DNA from: Flavobacteriales bacterium
GTDB lineage: Bacteria; Bacteroidota; Bacteroidia; Flavobacteriales; JANQLC01
Length of the DNA stretch: 43,243 bases
Assembly: GCA_028280815.1 (NCBI GenBank)
Contig: JANQLC010000020.1
Span: 1 to 43,243 of the forward strand
Direction of reading: 5' to 3'
Below are positions 1 through 7,597 of the stretch, in pieces. The position numbers and the translations under genes are program-made. The notes beneath the pieces were generated by a model. The model searched no databases and was not told the DNA's origin. It saw nothing but the letters and a program-made list of their open reading frames with translations. Numbering within the stretch: position 1 is the stretch's first letter; each line of letters starts with the position of its first letter.

Positions 1-160
1 AATGATAAATATAGGGATTCAAAGCACAAATTGGGCAATACACAACTGGGTGACGGGCACAAGTATATCGGACGGGGGCTTTTTCAATTGACGGGAAGGA
101 CGAACTACACCGATTTCAATGCATTTTATCGGGCGCATTACGACAGCAAGGTCGATTTAT
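1..160 (+). pseudogene. GH19 chitinase/endolysin-like fragment, cut by the window start and broken at its 3' side
   Basis: The plus frame beginning at base 1 is open and contains YIGRGLFQLTGRTNY at about bases 64-108. This is the signature of glycoside hydrolase family 19 (chitinases and phage-type endolysins that cleave beta-1,4 GlcNAc or peptidoglycan chains). Family resemblance persists to roughly base 150 (FNAFYRAHYDSKVDL). After that the frame stays open but reads through the antisense of the neighbouring lipoprotein gene, with no GH19-like sequence. GH19 domains normally continue for several dozen residues past this motif, so the 3' part appears lost. The 5' part lies outside the window, so I cannot tell whether an intact catalytic Glu region exists. 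I infer a remnant joined to an unrelated gene by deletion or recombination. Confidence 0.6.
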
Positions 161-1106
161 TAGCAACTTCGGCGGCTATTCCTTCAAAATCGGTGTCTTC
201 CGCTTCACCATTGGCAGCTGTGGAGGCTTTTCGGGCCCGCTCTTCGAGTTGTTCGGCAGTTTTTTCCGCTTCTTTGAGACCCTCCAATTGCTGGGAATCG
301 GCATATTTGGATCCTTTTGCCTTTTCAGCAACGGCTTGATAGGCTTCCGCAATGGCTTGATAGGATTTTGTAACGGCTCGGTAAGCTTCCCCGCTCGCCT
401 CGCGTGATTTCCCATTAGGACTTGGAATTTCTTCAGTCGTCTTTTGGGGTTCTACAGGCTCTCCAGTGGATTTTTTAGCCTTTTTGGATTCGGTGATTTG
501 TTCGGCCAACTTTTGACACTCCGCAGCCCTTTCAGTGGCTTTTTGAGCACTCGTTTGGGATCCGGCGAGCGGTGTTTTGGGATTCTTAGATCGCTCAGCG
601 AAGGCTTTGACTCCTCCTTTGGCTTCTTCGACCTGTTTATACAAGTCTGCTGGGGATTTGGTGGTAAATTCAAAAGAAAAATCTTCATCTAGGACTTGGG
701 GTTGCGCGACTGTCCCTTCAAAGGTCACCCTATATACCCGACCGGGCTCCAAAGGTTCAGCCAACTCACTTGTGGCGAGCAGTGAGTCACCGTCGTTCGT
801 AGTTTGCTCTTCACCCAAAAAAGAGCGCATTTTACCGCTGATCTCATCTTCCAAAACTATCTCTTCAAAGTTTATATGCTCACCAACTGGTAGGCCACCT
901 CTGCAAAGCGCAATGAAGAGTACGGGTTGTAAACCAATGCTCGTATGCGCGGCAGCAGCATCGCCAGAATCAAACCGCTCATCGTCGATTCGTACCGCAA
1001 TTTCCTCCAGGGGAATTTCAGATCCGGTGGGGCCATCGTCATCTCTAACACAAGATGGCAAAAGGCAACTGAGCAAGGCAGTAACATAGAGAGCGTTTTC
1101 ATTCAT
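138..1106 (-). CDS. Predicted lipoprotein with Ala/Glu/Lys-rich coiled-coil C-terminus
   Basis: 322 residues, starting MNENALYVTALLSCLLPSC: a short hydrophobic signal with a lipobox Cys at residue 19, so probably membrane-anchored after processing by Lsp. Residues about 30-150 look like a compact beta-rich domain; a GRVYRVTFEGTV stretch and a following FSFEFTT recall Ig-like modules of cell-envelope lipoproteins. Residues about 155-310 are rich in A, E, K and Q with an imperfect internal repeat (SYQAIAEAYQAVAEKAKG), suggesting a helical stalk or coiled coil. A -7-like element lies 28 nt upstream of the start. The last five residues are encoded within sequence belonging to the opposing GH19 fragment, so the original C-terminus was probably lost. 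I do not recognise the family. Confidence 0.65.
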   Translation of the reverse strand: MNENALYVTALLSCLLPSCVRDDDGPTGSEIPLEEIAVRIDDERFDSGDAAAAHTSIGLQPVLFIALCRGGLPVGEHINFEEIVLEDEISGKMRSFLGEEQTTNDGDSLLATSELAEPLEPGRVYRVTFEGTVAQPQVLDEDFSFEFTTKSPADLYKQVEEAKGGVKAFAERSKNPKTPLAGSQTSAQKATERAAECQKLAEQITESKKAKKSTGEPVEPQKTTEEIPSPNGKSREASGEAYRAVTKSYQAIAEAYQAVAEKAKGSKYADSQQLEGLKEAEKTAEQLEERARKASTAANGEAEDTDFEGIAAEVANKSTLLS

Positions 1107-1133
1107 TAAAGTGATAATTAATTATTTTAAAGG

Positions 1134-1141
1134 CAAAATTA
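1134..1141 (-). promoter_or_regulatory. Bacteroidota-type -7 element (TAATTTTG)
   Basis: On the minus strand TAATTTTG matches the TAnnTTTG consensus of the major Bacteroidota sigma factor. It would start transcription about 20 nt upstream of the lipoprotein start codon. No TTTG was found at the usual -33 distance, so it is a partial match. Confidence 0.45.
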
Positions 1142-1479
1142 TCCACTATCGATTAAGGTAAGTTAACCTATAAGCTGATAAATAGTCAATAATGGCTACA
1201 GGAATATTAAGAAAACTTTACCGAATAAAGGGCTACTTATGAAAAGGAGTGAGAATCCAATGGAGGCTCTGGATAGCTCAAAGGCCGTTTGACAAAAACC
1301 CACCTGGGGTTGCTGCAACCGCCGGCTTTATCCGTCGACGTTTCAGATACCATCGATGCCGGAAGAACCAAAACGCGCAGCTGTAAATTCATCACATCAG
1401 TCCATTTCGAGCCAGATGAGTGCTTGGCTTGAAAGGGGGCTTGTCTTTGGCTTTTATCCTATGGTTAGTCAGGCTTATT
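1142..1479. other. Spacer without a recognisable gene
   Basis: AT-rich for the first 100 bases, then mixed composition. A 17-codon plus-strand ORF at about 1239 (starting MKRSENPMEALD) follows a purine-rich stretch but has no other support. I see no RNA gene, terminator or repeat here. Confidence 0.4.
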
Positions 1480-1765
1480 TTTATTTCTATGAGTGTGCCC
1501 TGCTGATTTTTAGTTACATATCTATCCCTGTGGTCAGTTGCGCTAACTTTTATCGCGTATTCGAACTGGGTCGGATTGAAGAGCTGAGGTTGGTTTTTTG
1601 CATTTGTCCGCACTGTGTCCCAGTTGTAGCAGTATCTGAAAAGCAAGCCTTATTTTTTTGGTGTGTTTGTCCTTTTTATGCCGGTTTCGATCGCATCCTT
1701 TCGTCTTTGTCTGTGGGTGGTGGTTTGAAAAAGTGGGCTTGCGCTTTTGTGACAGCCTGAAACAG
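1480..1765 (+). repeat. Degenerate intergenic repeat, family A, G/T-rich orientation
   Basis: Contains recurring pieces also seen at 5.4-6.5, 16.4-17.3 and 31.0-31.35 kb: TTTGAAAAAGTGGGCTT, a T-run such as TTATTTTTTTGG followed by GTTTGTCC, and the core CCCTGTGGTCAG followed by an imperfect inverted repeat GTCAGTTGCGCTAAC at 1533-1547. Open frames crossing it differ between loci and carry no family similarity, so it is treated as non-coding. It lies downstream of the second exbD gene. Confidence 0.6.
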
Positions 1766-1787
1766 GGAAGGCGATCTGAAATTCCGA

Positions 1788-2270
1788 TCACTTCAAGTTA
1801 TCCCCTATAGGCCCTTTTCTAGCCGAGTACATCACACGGTAAGCTTGGGCTTCTCGAAGCGCATCCTTAACATCGCTGATAACACCCATAGTGACATCCC
1901 TATCTGATTTGATAGAAAAAGTCAACAAAGCCGCATCGTCTTCATTTTTCTTGGATCGTTCACTGGCCACGAAGCTCGGAATATCGCTCGGCTTTGCAAT
2001 GACATCATTTAACTGTATAACCGCTTCCTTTCCGTATAGGTTTTTGTACCTCGGAAGTGGCTTTCCCACATAAATGTAAGACACCAGGCTCCTGTGCGTT
2101 ATTTTCCGAACGTCTGTAGCGCTCGGCACGACTATTTTTACCTTATACGTCACCTCTCGCATCACGGTGGCTACCATAAAGAAAAACAACAGCATAAATA
2201 CGATATCGGGCAAGGACGCTGTGGATATAACCGGCGTCCCGCCGCCTGTTTTCCTCTTAAACTTACTCAT
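1788..2270 (-). CDS. exbD: ExbD/TolR-family biopolymer transport protein (second copy)
   Basis: 160 residues. A basic N-terminus (MSKFKRKTGGG) precedes STASLPDIVFMLLFFFMVAT, with the conserved membrane Asp at residue 22 that carries protons in ExbD/TolR, followed by a single transmembrane helix to about residue 37. The remaining 120 residues form the periplasmic domain. With ExbB and the first ExbD it should energise TonB-dependent outer-membrane transporters. It is the last gene of a four-gene minus-strand operon and starts 2 bp after its upstream neighbour's stop codon. Having two adjacent, diverged ExbD genes is usual in Bacteroidota; the two may form a mixed dimer or serve different TonB proteins. 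Family assignment is firm; substrate specificity is unknown. Confidence 0.93.
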   Translation of the reverse strand: MSKFKRKTGGGTPVISTASLPDIVFMLLFFFMVATVMREVTYKVKIVVPSATDVRKITHRSLVSYIYVGKPLPRYKNLYGKEAVIQLNDVIAKPSDIPSFVASERSKKNEDDAALLTFSIKSDRDVTMGVISDVKDALREAQAYRVMYSARKGPIGDNLK

Positions 2271-2272
2271 GG

Positions 2273-2836
2273 CTACTGGTTTTCTATCGGTTTTGCTTCT
2301 GATATAATCATGGGATAGGCTTCCCGAACGCTTTTCTTTGCGCTGCGGCTCAAGTCGGCATATCCCTTCCCATAGACAGACTCAGCATAGGTGTCCCTCA
2401 ATTCCTTATAAGCGAGCCCCAATTCATTTTGAACGGACAAGTAGAATTTGTATGAAGTTTTCCTATTGGTTTTCAAGGCGATTACCGCCTTTTCAGGTTT
2501 GTCTGAAGAGGCCGGATCCCGGGCGCCGTGGCAATAGGAGCACTCGCCTGTTCTGTTGTTGTCTACAAAGGCTTTGGCCGCCTCTTTCAAATCCCCGATT
2601 TTCATCTCTTTACCCCGGACCAACATTTCGTCTTCGGCATTGATATCGATGATGAAGAGGTTTCGCTTTTGCATCTTCGGCGGCGGTGCTACGTTAGGGG
2701 GTAGCTTTTGTGGCAATCGCCGCTCTATACCCTTGTTGACATCCATGGTAGTGGTGACCAAGAAAAATATCAACAAGAGAAAGGCAATGTCTGCCATGGA
2801 ACCCGCGTTGATCTCCGGTGCTGATCGCCTTGCCAT
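2273..2836 (-). CDS. exbD: ExbD/TolR-family biopolymer transport protein with a CxxCH motif in the periplasmic domain
   Basis: 187 residues from the ATG at 2836 (MARRSAPEINAGSMADIAF); longer upstream readings overlap the preceding gene and lack support. Asp16 is the conserved proton-carrying residue, followed by a helix to about residue 30 (LLLIFFLVTTTMDV). The rest is periplasmic, about 50 residues longer than in a minimal ExbD. An insertion around residues 94-115 contains ECSYCHGARDP, giving Cys99, Cys102 and His103. CxxCH is formally a c-type heme attachment motif, but the pair could equally be a disulfide or a family trait. A conserved block (KTSYKFYLSVQNELGLAYKE) follows. It starts 2 bp after the upstream stop and 2 bp before the next gene, so translation is probably coupled. 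Confidence 0.93.
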   Translation of the reverse strand: MARRSAPEINAGSMADIAFLLLIFFLVTTTMDVNKGIERRLPQKLPPNVAPPPKMQKRNLFIIDINAEDEMLVRGKEMKIGDLKEAAKAFVDNNRTGECSYCHGARDPASSDKPEKAVIALKTNRKTSYKFYLSVQNELGLAYKELRDTYAESVYGKGYADLSRSAKKSVREAYPMIISEAKPIENQ

Positions 2837-2838
2837 GG

Positions 2839-3240
2839 TTAACGCAACAATTTTCCAACCTCCGTGTATAGGATTACACACAGGCTTGCGATAAACAATA
2901 GGTAAAGCGTCCACAAGCCCGTCCCCACCCATTTTGCAGTCTCCGCTGTGTACCGAGTGCCTACGACATTGGAATCGGAAATCAGGTAAGCGATAAAAAT
3001 GATCAGCGCCAGTCCCAAAATTCCGCCGATAGTCCCTCTAATCGCACGCGCTGAAAAGAGCTCCTTAGCCATGAAGATCAGCATCAACGCTGCAGCAGCG
3101 ATAAAGAGGACCCAAAACAACTCCATACTCCAATCGAAGAGCTGGTCTGCATTCACCATATCCACGAGGAAGAGCACATATAAGAACAACCCCAGCACAC
3201 CTGCTGTATAGGCCACATACTTAGCTATTTTGCCAATCAT
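2839..3240 (-). CDS. Four-helix membrane protein of the ExbB/ExbD operon
   Basis: 133 residues, almost entirely hydrophobic, with four likely transmembrane segments at about residues 8-28, 40-60, 70-90 and 107-128. Charged residues are confined to short loops (AKELFSARAIRGTIGG; SDSNVVGTRYTAETAKW). It lies between exbB (5 bp gap) and the first exbD (2 bp gap). That position and the tight spacing recall an uncharacterised membrane protein commonly found between exbB and exbD in Bacteroidota. I infer an accessory or assembly role for the ExbB-ExbD motor; no catalytic motif is visible. Confidence 0.8.
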   Translation of the reverse strand: MIGKIAKYVAYTAGVLGLFLYVLFLVDMVNADQLFDWSMELFWVLFIAAAALMLIFMAKELFSARAIRGTIGGILGLALIIFIAYLISDSNVVGTRYTAETAKWVGTGLWTLYLLFIASLCVILYTEVGKLLR

Positions 3241-3245
3241 CTCTC

Positions 3246-4043
3246 TCAGTTCTTGTATTTGTAAAGCATGTCTACCAATAATATAGAAGCGTCTTCCATC
3301 TTATTTACGACGCCATCCACCTTGGATATGATATAGTTGTAGAATACCTGAAGGATAATCGCCACAATCAAACCAAAAACGGTGGTCAAGAGCGCGACCT
3401 TGATACCGCCGGCGACCAGCGTAGGGCTGATATCACCGACAGCTTGAATGGCATCGAAAGCCTGAATCATACCGATTACCGTACCCATAAACCCGAGCAT
3501 GGGAGCCAATGCGATAAACAGGGAAACCCAGGAGATGTTCTTCTCCAATTGGCCCACCTGAACACTGCCATAAGAAACAATGGCTTTCTCCACCTCTTGT
3601 AGCGGCTGACCATCCGCTAGGCGTTCCAGTCCCTGATAGTAAATGGAAGCCACAGGACCGCTGGTGTTGTACGCTACTTCCTTGGCTTGCGCTACGCCGC
3701 CTGAGGATAGCGCATCTTCAACCTCAGCGGTCAGCCTATTGGTATTGGTGTCTGCTATATTTAAAAAAATGATGCGCTCAATTACGATGGCCAGGCCCAG
3801 GATCAAGCATACCAAAACGACACCCATAAAACCAGGGCCTCCATCCAAGAAATATCGCTTTACCACTTGCTGGAAAGGGCGATTATCTGCAGCGCCAACC
3901 GAAGATTCACCCGCTTGGGCAAAGGTAGAGACCGAGTTGGCATACGCCATGCGGGCTCGATCGGCCACACGCGCATTTTTAGCCCTCACAGCCGTTGTAC
4001 ACATAGCCAGCATGCAGGCTAAAACTAAAAGCATTCTTTTCAT
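3246..4043 (-). CDS. exbB: ExbB/TolQ/MotA-family proton channel protein with N-terminal signal extension
   Basis: 265 residues from the ATG at 4043. Longer readings run back into the tRNA-Ser gene and are rejected. The N-terminus (MKRMLLVLACMLAMCTTAVRA) looks like a cleavable signal, followed by a hydrophilic stretch to about residue 65, as in the extended ExbB proteins of Bacteroidota. Transmembrane helices lie at about 72-94, 172-194 and 214-234. The ALAPMLGFMGTVIGMI and GGIKVALLTTVFGLIVAI blocks are the MotA/TolQ/ExbB channel signature. It forms the pentameric channel around the ExbD dimer that couples ion flow to TonB. It begins the operon exbB, membrane protein, exbD, exbD. No perfect TAnnTTTG lies between it and tRNA-Ser, 55 bp upstream on the same strand, so co-transcription with the tRNA is possible. 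Confidence 0.93.
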   Translation of the reverse strand: MKRMLLVLACMLAMCTTAVRAKNARVADRARMAYANSVSTFAQAGESSVGAADNRPFQQVVKRYFLDGGPGFMGVVLVCLILGLAIVIERIIFLNIADTNTNRLTAEVEDALSSGGVAQAKEVAYNTSGPVASIYYQGLERLADGQPLQEVEKAIVSYGSVQVGQLEKNISWVSLFIALAPMLGFMGTVIGMIQAFDAIQAVGDISPTLVAGGIKVALLTTVFGLIVAIILQVFYNYIISKVDGVVNKMEDASILLVDMLYKYKN

Positions 4044-4098
4044 TGTTAAGCATTTAAAAATTAGCATTTGATACTTAAAAGTTACCGACCACACAACG

Positions 4099-4183
4099 CG
4101 GAGAAGACAGGATTCGAACCTGCGAGGGCGTGAACCCAACACGCTTTCCAGGCGTGCGCCTTAAACCGCTCGGCCACTTCTCC
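4099..4183 (-). tRNA. tRNA-Ser, anticodon GGA
   Basis: The minus strand folds as a class II tRNA. The acceptor stem is GGAGAAG paired with CTTCTCC; the D arm contains GGCCGAGCGGTTTAAGGC; the anticodon stem CACGC/GCGTG encloses loop CTGGAAA (anticodon GGA, reading UCC/UCU). A long variable arm follows, typical of serine tRNAs, and the T arm includes GGTTCGAATCC. The discriminator base is G at 4099. The 3' CCA is not encoded. Confidence 0.97.
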
Positions 4184-4248
4184 AACACCTAGAAAACTTT
4201 TGAACCGCCAAATAACAATTTTTTTTTCTCATACACAAATCTGCACTC

Positions 4249-5268
4249 CTAATTCGGTGATAATTCTCCCGCTATGGGTCGTTCAAATTTCTCTTTAAAC
4301 GCAGCGGCTGAACGGCATCTCGGCAGCAACAGCATCATCTTGGCCAAAGCGGACTCCGTCGTGATATCCCATCCGCTGACAACGCCTAAGTCCTTCATAT
4401 GTCGGCTGGTCTCATAACGACCGAGCGCTACACTACCCCCGACACATTGAGAGACATCTACCATTCTCAAACCCTTGTCTAAGCCTTTTTTCAGCCACTT
4501 CAAAAACCACTTTTCCGTTGTAGCATTGCCTGAGCCGTAGGTCTCCAACAACACCCCTCTCACAGCTGTGTTGACAAAAACCGCTTCGAGAAAGGCCGGA
4601 TTGATGCCCGGGAAAAACTTCACCAAAGCGATGCGCGTATCCAGTTCCTTGTGGACGACCAGCGCTTTTCGATTTCTCAATAGCGAGCGCTTATTTACCC
4701 TAAGGCCTATGCCCGCCTCGACCAAAGGGGAAAAATGGGGGGAATCAAAGGCCTCAAAGCACGTCGTATTGATCTTAGTGGAGCGGTTTGCCCGCAACAA
4801 TTTGTGCGCGAAGCACAAGCCGACTTCTTGGATCAAAGGGGCGTCCCCTTCTCGCATGGCTGCGATTTGTATGGCGGTGATCAGATTTTCCTTGGCATCG
4901 GTACGAATGGCGCCAATGGGTAGCTGAGAACCGGTAAAGACAACCGGCTTGGATAGGTTTTCAAGCATAAAGCTGAGCACAGAGGCCGAATAAGCCAGGG
5001 TATCCGAGCCGTGCAATACGACAAAGCCATCGTATTGGTGGTAGTTTTTTTCGATTATCTCGGCCAGCTGCACCCAGTGCTTCGGCTTGATGTCCGAAGA
5101 GTCTATCGGCTTGGCAAAACTTTGGAAATCGATACGGCAATTCAACTGTTGAATCTCTCCAACTCGGTCGAGCAGCCGATCAAAATTGAAAGGCCGTAGC
5201 CTTTGCATACAACCCTCACTTACCATGCCTATGGTTCCCCCTGTGTATATCAGCAGGATATTTGCCAT
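4249..5268 (-). CDS. ansA: Type I L-asparaginase (cytoplasmic)
   Basis: 339 residues from the ATG at 5268, chosen because MANILLIYTGGTIGM is the usual N-terminus and a G-rich Shine-Dalgarno-like stretch (AAAGGGGGGTG) precedes it; upstream codons have no homology. The enzyme hydrolyses L-asparagine to aspartate and ammonia. The first catalytic loop is TGGTIG (nucleophile Thr12) and the second is VVLHGSDTLAYSAS, both characteristic of asparaginase/glutaminase type I. FTGSQLPIGAIRTDAKENL is a further family block. There is no signal peptide, agreeing with a cytoplasmic role. Length fits the family (about 335-345). A -7 element lies 50 nt upstream. It is monocistronic, between the tRNA-Ser and a long repeat-filled spacer. 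Confidence 0.95.
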   Translation of the reverse strand: MANILLIYTGGTIGMVSEGCMQRLRPFNFDRLLDRVGEIQQLNCRIDFQSFAKPIDSSDIKPKHWVQLAEIIEKNYHQYDGFVVLHGSDTLAYSASVLSFMLENLSKPVVFTGSQLPIGAIRTDAKENLITAIQIAAMREGDAPLIQEVGLCFAHKLLRANRSTKINTTCFEAFDSPHFSPLVEAGIGLRVNKRSLLRNRKALVVHKELDTRIALVKFFPGINPAFLEAVFVNTAVRGVLLETYGSGNATTEKWFLKWLKKGLDKGLRMVDVSQCVGGSVALGRYETSRHMKDLGVVSGWDITTESALAKMMLLLPRCRSAAAFKEKFERPIAGELSPN

Positions 5269-5318
5269 CTTTTCACCCCCCTTTAAACGGAAGTCCAGGC
5301 TTGGCCCACACGAGGTTA

Positions 5319-5326
5319 CAAATATA
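5319..5326 (-). promoter_or_regulatory. -7 element TATATTTG for asparaginase
   Basis: Perfect TAnnTTTG match on the minus strand, predicting a start about 44 nt upstream of the ansA ATG. No TTTG was found at the -33 position. Confidence 0.55.
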
Positions 5327-5449
5327 GGTTTTTCTACCCTTTGGAATAGGGTTTTAAACTCGTTTTCAAGCCTATAGAGAAGCGACGCATACAGAAAGTC
5401 TGCGCGCCTCCATTCCAGCTCCAAAGCACAATTTGGCTAAGCGCTACAA

Positions 5450-6530
5450 AAAGCACTTGTACAGGGTAAAAGTCAGGGGGGCTGACCCGATCGGATTGAC
5501 CGTATGATTGGACTTTTGCAACCGTGAAGCAGCTTAGGGATAAAAGACAAGTCCGACCTTTTAAACTGCCTCGCACAGAGAATCCCAAAAAATAAGACCG
5601 TCAGGCGGATTTTCCACAGGGGCAAACACAAAAAACCACCCACGCCTTGTAAGCTGGCCATTGAAAATAGGAAAGCACGTCCTGTCGCATCTTCAAACCG
5701 ATTCAACGTCAGATATACAACAAAAGTCAGCTGCGCTGACCACAGGAAAAATAAGGGCCAATTCTCAGACGCCGTACAGGGGAAAAACCTTTTTAAACCC
5801 TTATAAAAGGTTAAAGGTGATAAATCTCCTGTTTTCAAATCGCTTTACCTAGGATGCGAACAAAAAACAAGTCCTGCTTTTCAAGCCCTCTCACAGCGAT
5901 AAAACCAAAAAATAACCCCGCCTTTTCAAGCCGTTCCCGCAAGTACAAATACCAAAAAACCGCTTTTCAGTCCAATGCAAAGGGGCAGCAACAAAAAATG
6001 AGCACCGCTTCTTAAAACAAGGCGAAAGGGCAAGAGCAAAAAAATAGGTCCCTCTTTCAAACAAGGGCCAATAGGGTCAACCACAGGGACAAAGACAGAA
6101 GACCAATCCTCTTTTTCAAACTGATCTACACAATGCAAAAAGACAAGACCCGCGTTCCAGGCAGCCCTCGCGACAAGAGACAAAGCCCATTTCCCAAGCC
6201 GTCAACCGGAAACAAAAAACAACAGTTCCCTTTCAGACTGGCTCACAGGGATAGATACAAGAGAAGAAACCGCATTTTCAATCCGCCGCACAGGTCAGAA
6301 AAAACAAAATCAGATTTACAAAACGCTGCGCACGGATAAATAGAGAGGAGCAAGACCCGATTTCAGGCCGTCAACCGAGGGCAAAAAACAAGTCCGGTTT
6401 TCAAACCAATCCCCTCAGAGGCAAACGCAAAAAACAAGACCTGCTCTCAGACTGCTAACCACACAGCTTCCAACCTCGTCACCGTTTTAAGGCGAAAGAA
6501 CGCCCCGCCTAAAGCACGTGTAAAGGACTG
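5450..6530 (-). repeat. Long tract of degenerate family A repeats
   Basis: About 1.1 kb between ansA and tatD. On the plus strand a loose unit recurs every 40-50 bases: CAAAAAACAAG or CCAAAAAATAA, then two to six bases rich in C and G, CTTTTCAA or TTTTCAAGCC, then CACAGGGACAAA-like sequence (landmarks near 5861, 5905, 5952, 5991, 6037, 6136 and 6211). At 5726-5740 lies the perfect inverted repeat GTCAGCTGCGCTGAC followed by CACAGG, the same core as at three other loci. Units are too diverged for an exact tandem array. No credible gene, tRNA or clear rho-independent terminator is seen within it. The tract reads in the opposite orientation to the copies at 1.5 and 31 kb. Confidence 0.65.
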
Positions 6531-6537
6531 GACAGGC

Positions 6538-7308
6538 TTAGCTTTCAAATACACCGAGGGCGTTTGCCGTGCTGCGCTTTGCGATTTCCGCTTGGGGCAA
6601 GGCGTACATCTCGCTGAGCCTTTTCGCCACATATTTTAAGTAGGCCGGTTCATTTCGCTTACCCCGATGAGGTGTCGGGGCCAAATAGGGCGCATCGGTC
6701 TCCAAGACTAAGTGTTCGATGTCAATCCCCGCTAAGGTTTTGTCCAAACCGCTGTTCTTAAATGTGAGCACGCCGCCGATTCCCAATTTCATGGCGTAGC
6801 CAATGGCGCGTTCAGCCTGGATTTTATCCCCCGTGAAACAGTGAAAAACCCCAGATAGATCGCCGTCTGCTTCCCGATCCAACACCGAGAAAACCTCGTC
6901 AAATGCACAGCGACAATGAATGACCACGGGCAAATCCAATCGCTTGGCCCATTTGAGTTGGGTGCGAAAAGCATCGACCTGAATGCCCAGGGCTGACCGA
7001 TCCCCATGCAAGTCGATCCCGATTTCACCCACGGCTTTAAAAGGCCGCCTATCCAACCAATCCCTTACGTGTTTTAACTCTTCGTCCACTGTATCCGCTT
7101 TAACCTGCGTTGGGTGCAGACCCATCATAGCAAAGCAGCGATCTGGAAATTCGGCTTCGAGACGGAGCATCGCCTCGGTATAATGGCTCCCTATAGCCGG
7201 GAGATAAAAGCGCTTTACCCCGACTGCTTCAGCCCGTTTGACCACAGCTGTGCGATCCGAATCAAAGTCCGTCAGGTAGAGGTGTACATGTGAATCGATC
7301 AGATACAT
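6538..7308 (-). CDS. tatD: TatD-family metal-dependent deoxyribonuclease
   Basis: 256 residues from the ATG at 7308 (MYLIDSHVHLY), the canonical start for this family; upstream in-frame codons run past the promoter. TatD proteins are amidohydrolase-fold 3'-5' exonucleases acting on DNA and possibly RNA. Visible metal ligands are His7/His9 in DSHVHL, Glu95 in GEIGID, His in PVVIHCR, His in VFHCFTG and Asp in LETDAPYLAP. MGLHPTQV is another signature. Length is typical. The -7 element TATATTTG sits 24-31 nt upstream of the start. The gene is followed by the 1.1 kb repeat tract with no obvious terminator. Whether it acts in DNA repair or general nucleic acid turnover cannot be told here. Confidence 0.94.
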   Translation of the reverse strand: MYLIDSHVHLYLTDFDSDRTAVVKRAEAVGVKRFYLPAIGSHYTEAMLRLEAEFPDRCFAMMGLHPTQVKADTVDEELKHVRDWLDRRPFKAVGEIGIDLHGDRSALGIQVDAFRTQLKWAKRLDLPVVIHCRCAFDEVFSVLDREADGDLSGVFHCFTGDKIQAERAIGYAMKLGIGGVLTFKNSGLDKTLAGIDIEHLVLETDAPYLAPTPHRGKRNEPAYLKYVAKRLSEMYALPQAEIAKRSTANALGVFES

Positions 7309-7331
7309 GGTAAATGGGCTTGCACCTGAGG

Positions 7332-7339
7332 CAAATATA
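7332..7339 (-). promoter_or_regulatory. -7 element TATATTTG for tatD
   Basis: Perfect TAnnTTTG match on the minus strand; predicted 5' leader about 16 nt. No -33 TTTG at the usual distance. Confidence 0.55.
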
Positions 7340-7597
7340 GCGCTAAAATACCCGATCCACGGCGGAGAAGGGGCATTTATACCCAATGGGGAGGCAGCCA
7401 TTTGGAAAAGCATACGAGCGGTCTTGGGCCTGTAATTTATCCGACTTTAAAAGCGAATGAAACAACTTGTAAATTCACTGAAGTGCCAAATTTCTGAACG
7501 CGCTGCTGGAATCACGCCTTCCTTTTAACAAAGAAGCCCAAAGCATCCGTTATATCAAGCTATTTGGAATGATTTTTGACATCGCAATAATGAAACC

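Noticed and set aside
1356-1760. 134-codon plus-strand ORF
   Set aside because: Lies across the family A repeat, rich in Phe/Cys, no start signal and no similarity to frames at the other repeat loci.
4044-4142. Longer N-terminus for exbB
   Set aside because: Would translate through the tRNA-Ser gene; the internal ATG at 4043 begins a proper signal peptide.
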